From Thermoleophilia bacterium (lineage in GTDB: Bacteria > Actinomycetota > Thermoleophilia > Solirubrobacterales > 70-9), in assembly GCA_016649905.1 (NCBI GenBank), contig JAENWU010000002.1, positions 1 to 50,900 on the forward strand: a DNA stretch of 50,900 bases. Reading direction: 5' to 3'. The notes under the pieces were generated by a model, which was given only the letters and a program-made list of their open reading frames with translations, was not told the origin of the DNA and made no database searches. Numbering within the stretch: the stretch's first letter is position 1; every line of letters begins with the position of its first letter. The position numbers were made by a program, and so were the translations under genes. This document shows, piece by piece, positions 34,187 to 41,371 of this stretch.

Positions 34187-34298
34187 AAGAGAGGCCGTTG
34201 GGCCGGCGGGGCCTGCCTCGGGGGGAGGCCCCTGCGGGCGAGGTGTACGTCCTCGGGACCTCCCCCCGAGTCACCCACCTGCACACCGTCTCTTCTAG
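34183..34298. repeat. Nested inverted repeat between convergent ligase and intein-fragment frames
   Basis: The outer arms CTAGAAGAGA (34183-34192) and TCTCTTCTAG (34289-34298) are perfect. Inner arms CTCGGGGGGAGG (34217-34228) and CCTCCCCCCGAG (34259-34270) are a second perfect match, with CGAGG/CCTCG inside. The stop codons of both flanking frames lie in the outer arms. It could be a structured bidirectional terminator. Confidence 0.75.
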
Positions 34299-34693
34299 AC
34301 GAGGAGCCGGCTGACGCCTCGCCACGGTCGGCCAGGGATCGTCGGAGAAGTCGGCCAATCGATCAGATCGCGGACCCGTTCGACCGCTTCCCGCGTGGAG
34401 GTTCGGATTGCGGTCATCGGTCGATGCCTCGCGTTTCCCTCGAGGAACTGAAATTCGCGGGTGGGCACGCCGGCCGCAGCCAGGTAGTCGCGGCTGCGAT
34501 GCACGGCCTCGAGGTCGGTCAGCGCGAGGCGGAAGCGATGGACCTCGGAAACCGCTCTTCCGGGTCGCGGATACGAATAGGAGCCAACGTGGGCGTCCCC
34601 TCGGATCATCCCGCACAGGTATCCGCGCCGATACTCGGCGCTCTTCGCCAGCGACGGGCCCAGGCTGCCGATCCCCATCAGCTTGTTGTTCAA
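34295..34693 (-). pseudogene. Orphan LAGLIDADG-type homing endonuclease/intein fragment
   Basis: About 130 residues. YRRGYLCGMIRGDAHVGSYS is the first LAGLIDADG-type helix (GYLCGMIRGDAHVG in place of AGLxxGDG). FRLALTDLEAVHRSRDYLAA and the later RAMxAIRT-like TAIRTSTREAVERVRDLIDW also resemble endonuclease regions of actinobacterial inteins, such as those in Rv2578c-type radical SAM proteins. The extein, splicing blocks and second LAGLIDADG helix are absent. The frame starts with TTG after an in-frame TAA and ends in the inverted repeat arm. It is most likely a transplanted, inactive piece. Confidence 0.6.
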
Positions 34694-34764
34694 GGTCAGG
34701 TCCAGACGGCGTTCGACGAGTTAGGCCGCCCAGGGGCGGCTCAAAACATCGAACGGCGAAAGCT

Positions 34765-35253
34765 CTAGAGGCTGGAGCCGGTCTCGTCGCGCTTGTAGGC
34801 GCTGAGCTGCTCGAGTGCTTTGGCGCGGGCCTTCTTGCGCAGCGGCGGCAGCAGGGCGACGAGGTGGCCGCTCGGACCGAGCGCCTGCTTGGCCCAGTTG
34901 TGGAAGTCGAAGTCGTCGATGTGGTCGACGATCAGGCCGCTCTCGTCGAAGCGGAAGCTGGCCTGGATGTCGTTGACGACGGGGCGACCGGTGGAGAACG
35001 TGTAGCGGGCGATCCAGTGGGCCGAGCCCGTCTCCTCCCCCGCCTCGTGCTCGTGCAGCTCGATCTTCAGGTCCTTGGCGCGGCCGGTCAGCATCCGCCA
35101 CATCGCGCCGATGTCATCGCCCTCGAGGTCGCCGAAGGCGGGGTCGCGGAAGTGGGCGCCGGGCGCGTAGCAGGCGGTCATCGCGGCGCCGTTGCACTCG
35201 CCGAAGGCGGCGTAGAGACGCTCGATCGTCGCGCGGTTGGCGTCGGCGGGCAT
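34765..35253 (-). CDS. SnoaL/NTF2-like protein
   Basis: 162 residues from the ATG at 35253 (MPADANRATIERLYAAFGEC); the longer track start reads through the promoter hairpin. The first helix and AMTACYAPGAHFRDPAFGDL are classical for SnoaL-like alpha+beta cones. TGSAHWIARYTFSTGRPVVND and ESGLIVDHIDDFDFHNWAKQ complete the fold. Members are small isomerases, hydrolases or polyketide-tailoring enzymes; the substrate cannot be predicted. It is divergent from the MFS-MerR pair. Confidence 0.85.
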   Translation of the reverse strand: MPADANRATIERLYAAFGECNGAAMTACYAPGAHFRDPAFGDLEGDDIGAMWRMLTGRAKDLKIELHEHEAGEETGSAHWIARYTFSTGRPVVNDIQASFRFDESGLIVDHIDDFDFHNWAKQALGPSGHLVALLPPLRKKARAKALEQLSAYKRDETGSSL

Positions 35254-35274
35254 GCGGGCACCATAGCCGGTTGT

Positions 35275-35319
35275 CGAGTCTGCTCTCAGTGGCGATATGC
35301 GCCACTGAGAGCAGACTCG
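35275..35319. repeat. Perfect 20-bp-arm hairpin with CATAT loop in a divergent promoter region
   Basis: CGAGTCTGCTCTCAGTGGCG pairs without mismatch with CGCCACTGAGAGCAGACTCG around ATATG (minus strand CATAT). It sits 22 nt upstream of the SnoaL-like start and 11 nt before the MFS -35 box, so it is not a terminator. Confidence 0.9.
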
Positions 35320-35329
35320 CGAAATCGGG

Positions 35330-35360
35330 TTGCTACGATATCTAACGTGAACGTTAGAAA
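35330..35360 (+). promoter_or_regulatory. MerR-type promoter/operator of the MFS-MerR operon
   Basis: TTGCTA (-35, 35330-35335) and TAGAAA (-10-like, 35355-35360) are 19 bp apart, the elongated spacing typical of MerR-activated promoters. The perfect dyad TCTAACGT-GA-ACGTTAGA (35341-35358) fills that spacer. The downstream gene pair ends with a MerR regulator, which is the obvious ligand. This also argues that the translation start is downstream at 35383. Confidence 0.7.
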
Positions 35361-35382
35361 GAGGTTTGCGGGAGGCGCGGGC

Positions 35383-36876
35383 GTGGGCGCCGACCACGTG
35401 AACTACAAGTGGTGGGCCCTCTCCTGCACCAGCCTCGGGATGCTGCTGGTGGCGACCAACTCGGGGACGTTGATCATCGCCCTGCCCGACCTCGAGCGGG
35501 CACTCGGCACCAGCCTCCTGGAACTGGTCTGGGTGATCCTCGCCTACATGATCTCCTCGACCGTGCTGGTCCTCACCGCCGGCCGCCTCTCCGACCTCTT
35601 CGGTCGCAAGCCCGCCTTCGTCGCCGCCTTCCTTGTCTTCGGCGCCGCTTCACTCGGAGCGGGCTTCGCCGCCGACGGCACCCAGCTGATCCTCTGGCGC
35701 GTTCTGCAGGGAATCGGCGGCGCCTTCATCTTCGCCAACGGCCCCGCCCTGGTCACCGACGCCTTCCCGAAGGAGCAGCTCGGGCTGGCGATGGGGACCA
35801 ACACGATGGTTGCCGCGATCGGGTTGGTGATCGGACCGGTCCTCGGCGGCGCCCTGGTCGCGATCTCCTGGCAGTGGGTCTTCTGGTTCAACGTCCCACT
35901 CGCCCTCGCCGGCGCGCTCTGGGCGGCGCTGATCCTGCGCGAGCTGTCCAAGCGCGACCCGGTTCGCGGCCTCGACACGCTGGGGACGGCGACTTTCGTC
36001 GTCGGCCTGACCGGGCTCGTCTACGGGATCTCGCGCGGCGGCATCTCGGGCTGGAACGACTCGCTGGTGATCGCCAGCCTGATCGTCGCGGCGGTGCTGC
36101 TGCCGCTCTTCGTCCTGATCGAGCACCGCGGCAAGGCGCCGATGCTCGACCTCTCGATCTTCCAGGACCGCCTCTTCGCGGCGGCGACCGGGGCCGCGTT
36201 CATCAACGGGCTCTCGCGCTTCGCGCTGATGTTCATCTTCGTCTTCTACTACCAGGGAGCACAGGGCGACGATCCGATCCTGGCCGGGCTCAAGCTGGCG
36301 CCGATGGCGATCGGGATGCTGGTCGCGTCCCCCCTCGCCGGCATCTGGGCCGACCGCCACGGCTCGCGCACGCTGGCAGCGCTGGGGATGCTGGTCACCG
36401 CGATCGGCCTGGCGCTGATGACGACCCTGCAGGCCGAGACGGCCTACTGGCCCGGGGCGATCTGGCTGACCCTGGTCGGGGTCGGCTCGGGGATGTTCAT
36501 GTCGCCCAACACGGCGGCGATGATGGGAGCCGTGCCGACCGAGCGGCGTGGCATCGCCGCCGGAGCGCGGACGATGGTCCAGAACACCGGCGCCGTGATC
36601 TCGATCGCCTTCGTGCTCGCGATCATCACCGCCGCGGTGCCCAAACCGGTCCTCTTCAAGATCTTCTCCGGCCTCGCCTCCGGGCTCACGAAGGTCCGGC
36701 TGGACCCCTTCATCGCCAACATGCACACGGCGCTGTGGGTGCTGGCCGCCGTCTCGGTCCTCGGCGCTGGCGTCTCGCTGCTGCGGCCAAGCGAGGCGAA
36801 GACGAGAGCGCAGCGACGCGACCCCGGGCTGTCGATCGAGGAGGCGATCCGCGAGGAGATCGAGGCGACGCCATGA
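35383..36876 (+). CDS. MFS efflux transporter (DHA2/14-helix type)
   Basis: 497 residues from the GTG at 35383, preceded by GGGAGGC; the GTG at 35347 lies within the operator. About 14 helices. Motif A-like GRLSDLFGRKPAF, motif C-like IGLVIGPVLGGALVA, and NSGTLIIALPDLERALGTS near helix 1 are typical of DHA2 drug exporters (EmrB/QacA). It likely exports a hydrophobic toxic compound and is controlled by the MerR gene that overlaps its stop by 4 bp. Confidence 0.92.
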   Translation: MGADHVNYKWWALSCTSLGMLLVATNSGTLIIALPDLERALGTSLLELVWVILAYMISSTVLVLTAGRLSDLFGRKPAFVAAFLVFGAASLGAGFAADGTQLILWRVLQGIGGAFIFANGPALVTDAFPKEQLGLAMGTNTMVAAIGLVIGPVLGGALVAISWQWVFWFNVPLALAGALWAALILRELSKRDPVRGLDTLGTATFVVGLTGLVYGISRGGISGWNDSLVIASLIVAAVLLPLFVLIEHRGKAPMLDLSIFQDRLFAAATGAAFINGLSRFALMFIFVFYYQGAQGDDPILAGLKLAPMAIGMLVASPLAGIWADRHGSRTLAALGMLVTAIGLALMTTLQAETAYWPGAIWLTLVGVGSGMFMSPNTAAMMGAVPTERRGIAAGARTMVQNTGAVISIAFVLAIITAAVPKPVLFKIFSGLASGLTKVRLDPFIANMHTALWVLAAVSVLGAGVSLLRPSEAKTRAQRRDPGLSIEEAIREEIEATP

Positions 36877-37337
36877 GCGCTCCCGCCCGGGCAGAGCTGA
36901 GAATCGGCGAGGTCGCCAAGCTGGCCGGGACCACGCCGCGGACGATCCGCTACTACGAGGAGATCGGGCTGCTGCCGATAAGCGGTGGTCGCGAGCCCGG
37001 TGCCCACCGCACCTACGCCGAGAGCGACGTCGAGCGGCTGACCGAGCTGCTGCGGCTGAAGGACCTGCTCGGACTGTCGCTGGAGGAGCTGAAGCAGCTC
37101 GCCGAGGCCGACGAGGCGCGGGACGCGCTGCGGCGCGAGTGGCGCGGCGGCGTCGCCGACCCCGCCCGGCGCCACGAGATCCTCGACGAATCGCTCGGCC
37201 ACATCGGCCGCCAGCTGGCGCTGGTGCGGCGCCGGCGCGAGGAGATCGTCGGGCTCGAAACAGAGCTGCTGGCCAAACGCCGCCGCGCTCACGAACTGAT
37301 GCGCGAGCTGCCCGCCCGCGACGGCGCCCCCGCCTAG
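36873..37337 (+). CDS. MerR-family transcription regulator
   Basis: 154 residues. The N-terminal HTH is LRIGEVAKLAGTTPRTIRYY, followed by EEIGLLPISGGREPGAHRTY and ESDVERLTELLRLKDLLGLS, then a long dimerisation helix (about 90-150; HIGRQLALVRRRREEIVGLE). There are no conserved metal-binding cysteines in the C-terminal helix, so a ligand other than a metal is likely. It overlaps the MFS gene by ATGA and presumably binds the dyad at 35341-35358. Confidence 0.93.
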   Translation: MSAPARAELRIGEVAKLAGTTPRTIRYYEEIGLLPISGGREPGAHRTYAESDVERLTELLRLKDLLGLSLEELKQLAEADEARDALRREWRGGVADPARRHEILDESLGHIGRQLALVRRRREEIVGLETELLAKRRRAHELMRELPARDGAPA

Positions 37338-38485
37338 GGGGACGGTGGCGGCGTGCCCGCCGTCTGCTCCTGGAAGTGCTTGCTCAGCATCGTCACCTGG
37401 CCCTGGTAGTTGGAGCCAAGACCGGCGCCGTAGAGGCGCTCAGCCGGTGACTCCATCCACTCCAGGCCCAGCTTGCAGACCGGCTGGCGGTGCTCGACCA
37501 TGAAGGAGACGTCGCGGGCGCGGACCTCGAGCGCGGCGCGGCTGCCGGGGCGACCGCCGGCCGGGTCGTAGCCGAAGCCGGGGTCGAAGAAGCCGGCGTA
37601 GTGCGTGCGCAGCTCGCCCGCGGTCGGGTCGTAGGCCATCATCTCGGCGGCGATCTGCGGCGGGATGCTGACCCCCTCGGCAGAGAGCAGCAGGTAGAAG
37701 ATCTCCGGCTCGAGCACGATCCGGCCGCCGGACTCGGGGAAGACCGGGTCCCAGTAGTCGTTCCAGCGGTAGGCGCGGATCTTCGATAGATCGACCGGCA
37801 GGCTGTTCTTCTTCGCTCGGTAGCCGACGGTGCGATCTTCGGGACCGGAAAGGTCGAGGCTGAGGAAGAGGCCGTCGGCGAGCGCCAGGTCTGCCTGGGG
37901 CACCGGGTCGGCGTCCATGTAGACCAGCGGCGAGCTGCTCTGCAGCTCGCGGATCTGGGTGTCGTTGAGGCGGACGTCGCCACGGGCGAGGCGCAGCTGG
38001 TTCAACGAGAGCCCGGTCTTGACCTGAATCGCGAAGGAGCGCGGGACCACCTCCAGGTAGAGCTTTCCCCGGTAGCCGGCGCGGACGTCGTCGAAGCGGT
38101 GATGGCGGTCGGTGATGACGCGGGTGAAGACATCGAGCCGGCCGGTTGAGCTCTTTGGATTCGCCTTGGCACGAACGTCGTCGGGCAGTGCCAGCTCCTC
38201 GATCAGCGGCACCAGGTAGGGGCGGTCGCGCTCGAGCACGGCACCGTCGCGCAGGTCGATCCGCTGGAAGGCGAGGTCCTGCATCTTCTCCTCGACCGTC
38301 GAGTCGACGTCGGGGAGGAACGAGCAGCGCAGCGCCCAGGCGACGTCGCCGAGCCGCAGGTCGATGCTGGCGGGCTGGATCGCCTCGGGGCGGATGCGGT
38401 ATTCGCCGGAGCTAACCCAGTCCTGCTCGATCGCCTCGGCGAGCGCCTGCGAAGGAAATACGCCAGCGCTTTGCGCCTCGGTCAT
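37334..38485 (-). CDS. dcd: Two-domain 2'-deoxycytidine 5'-triphosphate deaminase
   Basis: 383 residues, twice the size of the usual Dcd (about 190). The N-terminal half has IQPASIDLRLGDVAWALRCS and NPKSSTGRLDVFTRVITDRH, the dUTPase/Dcd fold signature with its S-S-T-G-R-(L)D substrate loop. The C-terminal half repeats the fold, containing AYDPTAGELRTHYAGFFDPG. This matches the duplicated Dcd family known mainly from alphaproteobacteria. It makes dUTP from dCTP for thymidylate synthesis. It overlaps the stop of the upstream TetR gene by 4 bp. Confidence 0.85.
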   Translation of the reverse strand: MTEAQSAGVFPSQALAEAIEQDWVSSGEYRIRPEAIQPASIDLRLGDVAWALRCSFLPDVDSTVEEKMQDLAFQRIDLRDGAVLERDRPYLVPLIEELALPDDVRAKANPKSSTGRLDVFTRVITDRHHRFDDVRAGYRGKLYLEVVPRSFAIQVKTGLSLNQLRLARGDVRLNDTQIRELQSSSPLVYMDADPVPQADLALADGLFLSLDLSGPEDRTVGYRAKKNSLPVDLSKIRAYRWNDYWDPVFPESGGRIVLEPEIFYLLLSAEGVSIPPQIAAEMMAYDPTAGELRTHYAGFFDPGFGYDPAGGRPGSRAALEVRARDVSFMVEHRQPVCKLGLEWMESPAERLYGAGLGSNYQGQVTMLSKHFQEQTAGTPPPSP

Positions 38486-39126
38486 CCAGCAGAGATTATT
38501 CGCCGCGCCTCGACGGTGCCGAGGTAGGGCGTCAAGGCGAATTCGAGCACCGCCGGGGTGAGCTCGTCAAGTCGGCCGATCTCACCGGCAAGGATGCGCC
38601 TGCCGAGCAGCGAGGCGATGCCGCCGACGACGGCTTCGTCGGTCGCCGCCGGGATCTCGCCCCCGCACGGAGCCTCTGGGGCGCCCTCCCGCAGGTAGGG
38701 GACGAAGCTCTCGAGCGCCGCCTGGTAGCGGTCGTAGACGCCGCGCCCGGCGCGCAGGCCCTCGACCAGGGTGATCCCGGCAAGAGGCGGGTCGCTCGCG
38801 AACAACTCAATCATCGAGGCGATCCCGTCGCGCACCCGCGGCGGCCAGTCGGCCACGTCGTGAGCGGCGCAAGCGGCCAGGACACGCTCGCGAATCCGCT
38901 CCACCGCCGTCTCGTAGGCGGCGTAAAAGCACTCGTCCTTACTCTCGAAGTGCTTGTAGAAGTCACTCTTCGAGACTGCCGCGCGCTGACCGATCAATGA
39001 CACGGTAGTTCGCTGATAACCCACTTCGTGGAGAACTTCGGTCAGCCCTGTGATCAGCCTCTCACGCTGATTCTGAGCGACAAATTCGGCAGAGAGACCG
39101 TGGCGTCCGCGGGGTAGGCGCTCCAT
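38482..39126 (-). CDS. TetR-family regulator (paralogue 1)
   Basis: 214 residues. The HTH reads VGYQRTTVSLIGQRAAVSKSDFYKHFESKDECF (about 35-70). The C-terminal ligand domain ends DEAVVGGIASLLGRRILAGE then LTPAVLEFALTPYLG, a tail shared with the two neighbouring TetR genes. It overlaps the dCTP deaminase gene by 4 bp, suggesting one transcript. Target genes are unknown. Confidence 0.92.
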   Translation of the reverse strand: MERLPRGRHGLSAEFVAQNQRERLITGLTEVLHEVGYQRTTVSLIGQRAAVSKSDFYKHFESKDECFYAAYETAVERIRERVLAACAAHDVADWPPRVRDGIASMIELFASDPPLAGITLVEGLRAGRGVYDRYQAALESFVPYLREGAPEAPCGGEIPAATDEAVVGGIASLLGRRILAGEIGRLDELTPAVLEFALTPYLGTVEARRIISAG

Positions 39127-39153
39127 TGCGGATTGAAGTCTGCCACCGTACTG

Positions 39154-39780
39154 TTACTTTCGCTTCGCGGTCAGCGGACCTGAATTGGTTACACCGTGGT
39201 ACGGCGATAGGACGAATCGCGACAGCTCCGGCAGTAAGTCATTGGCCTTCGACGCCTCGCCGGCACGGATCCGCTGGTGCAGGATCCAGGCGACGCCACC
39301 GACCAAAGTTTCCTCGATCGTCTCCGGCAGCTCCCCCTGCGGCGGCGCGTTGCGCTTCAGTAACTCGACGAACGCGCGCACGGCGGCGTCGTAGCTAGCC
39401 GAGGCCTTCGGGGTGGCCGAAAGCGCCTCGACCATGCACAGGCGCGCGGCCGAGGGCTGCTCGACGATAAACCGCAGGAACGCCGCCAACCCGGATTCGA
39501 TTCTTTGCTGCCAGTCGTCGCCGGCGTTCTCACAGGCCGCCTCGACCGCTGTCATCGTCTCTTTGAAGTAGAGGTCGAAGGCGCTGAGGAGGAGGTCCTC
39601 CTTGCCGTCGAAATTGTCGTAGAGGGTCTTGCGGGCGACCCCGGCGCGGCTGACGATGGCGGCGATCTTGGTCGCCTCGTAGCCCTGCTCGGCGCTCAGT
39701 TCAGCGATCGCATCGATCATGCGACGCTGCTTGTGGACTGCAATGAATTCTCGTGGAAGCTCGGGCCGAGTCGGCTTCAT
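39154..39780 (-). CDS. TetR-family regulator (paralogue 2)
   Basis: 208 residues from the ATG at 39780 (GGGAGG upstream). The HTH is QGYEATKIAAIVSRAGVARKTLYDNFDGKEDLL. The tail ETLVGGVAWILHQRIRAGEA then LLPELSRFVLSPYHG matches the other two TetR proteins in the cluster. It lies 27 nt upstream of paralogue 1 on the same strand and is divergent from paralogue 3. Confidence 0.92.
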   Translation of the reverse strand: MKPTRPELPREFIAVHKQRRMIDAIAELSAEQGYEATKIAAIVSRAGVARKTLYDNFDGKEDLLLSAFDLYFKETMTAVEAACENAGDDWQQRIESGLAAFLRFIVEQPSAARLCMVEALSATPKASASYDAAVRAFVELLKRNAPPQGELPETIEETLVGGVAWILHQRIRAGEASKANDLLPELSRFVLSPYHGVTNSGPLTAKRK

Positions 39781-39915
39781 CAGGGCCTCCCAGGGTTGGC
39801 TGGGAGCAGTGATTGAACAATAGCCGCGGTACTCGGATCCACGCACGGGACACCATCTATTCTGGTACCGTGAGGAAACTCGGGTCGTTCTTGTTTGAGG
39901 CCGGTAAGTTTCTAG

Positions 39916-40674
39916 ATGTCCTTCGATCGAATTCAGCTGAGCCAAGAGATCCTCGTAGCGGCCATCGGTGACGATTGGCCCGCGGAGCAGGTCGACGCCG
40001 CGATCGAACTACTCGCCAACCGCGAGGGCAAGCTCCCCGCCGGCGTCCGCAAACTCCCGACGGATCTCGTCAAGGCGGCCCAGCGCGAGCGCCTCGTGGT
40101 CGCGATGCTGATGGCTGCCTCAGAACTTGGCTACCGGGAAACCAACGTCCAGGACGTTATTGACCGGGCCGGTGTCTCCCGGCCGACGTTCTACGAGCAC
40201 TTCGCCAACAAAGAGGACTGCTTTCTCGCCGCCTTCGACACCAGTGCCGCGCGCCTTCGCGACAAGGTCGACACCGCGGCGCAACGCGGTGGCGACCGCT
40301 GGCGTGACCGCCTGCGCTTCAGCCTCGCTGCGCTGATCGATTTCGCGATCGCCGAGCCGCAGACCGCGAGGACCCTGATCGTCGAGGCACGCGCAGCCAG
40401 TGCCGACGCGGTGATGCGGCGGGTACAACTGCTCGAAGACTTCGCCACCTGCCTCGACGCCGAAGTCCGCGAGCTGCTGCCAGCCGGCCCTGACTGCTCG
40501 TCGTTGACGGCGTCCGGCGTCGTCGGCGGCGTCGAAGCCCTCCTTTACTCGCGCTTGTGCAAGGAAGAATTCGACAACCTCGAGGAGCTGCTGCCCTCGC
40601 TGATGTACTTCGCCGTCCTCCCTTACGAGGGGCACGAGGCGGCTCGCGAGGAGCTCGCCCTCGAGGCGAGCTGA
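39916..40674 (+). CDS. TetR-family regulator (paralogue 3)
   Basis: 252 residues. About 50 extra residues precede the HTH (LGYRETNVQDVIDRAGVSRP, then TFYEHFANKEDCFLAAFD); this N-terminal segment (SFDRIQLSQEILVAAIGDDW) is unlike the other two paralogues. The tail SGVVGGVEALLYSRLCKEEF then ELLPSLMYFAVLPYEG places it in the same subgroup. It reads divergently from paralogue 2 with a 135-nt shared promoter region. Confidence 0.92.
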   Translation: MSFDRIQLSQEILVAAIGDDWPAEQVDAAIELLANREGKLPAGVRKLPTDLVKAAQRERLVVAMLMAASELGYRETNVQDVIDRAGVSRPTFYEHFANKEDCFLAAFDTSAARLRDKVDTAAQRGGDRWRDRLRFSLAALIDFAIAEPQTARTLIVEARAASADAVMRRVQLLEDFATCLDAEVRELLPAGPDCSSLTASGVVGGVEALLYSRLCKEEFDNLEELLPSLMYFAVLPYEGHEAAREELALEAS

Positions 40675-40698
40675 GCAGCCGCGACTAGAGTCCGGCCG

Positions 40699-41106
40699 AT
40701 GAGGTCGCCGCGGAGCGCCCGAGCGGCGCTCGTCTTCCTGCTTCTCGCCGCCCTGACGATCGGGCTGACCGCGACGCTGGTGCCGCGCAGCTTCTACGAC
40801 GACTTCCCCTTCGTGACCAGCTGGGTCGAGCTGCTGCCTCCCTACAACGAGCATCTCGTTACCGACGTCGGCAGCCTCTACCTCGGCTTCGGCGTCCTCT
40901 TCGCCTGGGCCGCCGTCACCCTCGACCGCACCCTCGTCCAAGCCGTCTCCGTCGCCTGGCTCCTCAGCGCCGGCATCCACCTCCTCTTCCACGCCGGCCA
41001 CCTCGGCAACTTCACCACCGCCGACGCGATCGCCGAGATCGCCAGCCTGGCCTTGCTCTTGGCGCCGCCACCGGTGGCGGTCTGGGCCACGGCCCCGCGC
41101 GAGTAA
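40699..41106 (+). CDS. Small four-helix membrane protein
   Basis: 135 residues with four hydrophobic helices (AALVFLLLAALTIGLTATLV, VTDVGSLYLGFGVLFAWAAV, VQAVSVAWLLSAGIHLLFHA and the last ALLLAPPPVAVWA). The motif PPYNEHLVTDVGSLYLGFGV recurs in uncharacterised actinobacterial membrane proteins. Function is unknown. It follows the TetR gene by 24 nt and may be cotranscribed with it. Confidence 0.75.
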   Translation: MRSPRSARAALVFLLLAALTIGLTATLVPRSFYDDFPFVTSWVELLPPYNEHLVTDVGSLYLGFGVLFAWAAVTLDRTLVQAVSVAWLLSAGIHLLFHAGHLGNFTTADAIAEIASLALLLAPPPVAVWATAPRE

Positions 41107-41111
41107 TACAG

Positions 41112-41214
41112 GCTCGCGGGACCTGGGCAAGTCGGGCAAGGACGCAGTGAGCGAAGTGTGCTCTGCACATGAGCGAGCGAGGACGCCGCCCGGCGCCGCC
41201 CAGGCCCCGCGAGC
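41112..41214. repeat. Structured repeat copy A (core plus 17-bp variable stem) at convergent tRNA-Ser end
   Basis: The outer arms GCTCGCGGGACCTGGGC and GCCCAGGCCCCGCGAGC pair with one mismatch. The enclosed core (about 41129-41188, minus strand GGCGTCCTCGCTCGCTCATG, then TGCAGAGCACACTTCGCTCA) is about 80 percent similar to copies B and C. It fills the gap between the four-helix protein and tRNA-Ser(CGA), which face each other. Confidence 0.75.
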
Positions 41215-41300
41215 GGAGGGGGTGGGATTCGAACCCACGAGCGCCTTGCGACGCCAACAGTTTTCGAGACTGCCCCGTTCAACCGCTCCGGCACCCCTCC
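41214..41300 (-). tRNA. tRNA-Ser (CGA)
   Basis: An 87-nt class II tRNA read on the minus strand. Acceptor GGAGGGG pairs with CCCCTCC. The anticodon arm is CAGT-CTCGAAA-ACTG (anticodon CGA), the variable arm (about TTGGCGTCGCAAGGCGCTC) is long as in serine tRNAs, and the T loop is TTCGAAT. No encoded CCA. Confidence 0.96.
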
Positions 41301-41371
41301 GGGGACTACGTCTGCGCCGATTCTAGGGATGCAGGGCTAAATGGCGGCTGCCGAGCTGCCGATCAACCCCT

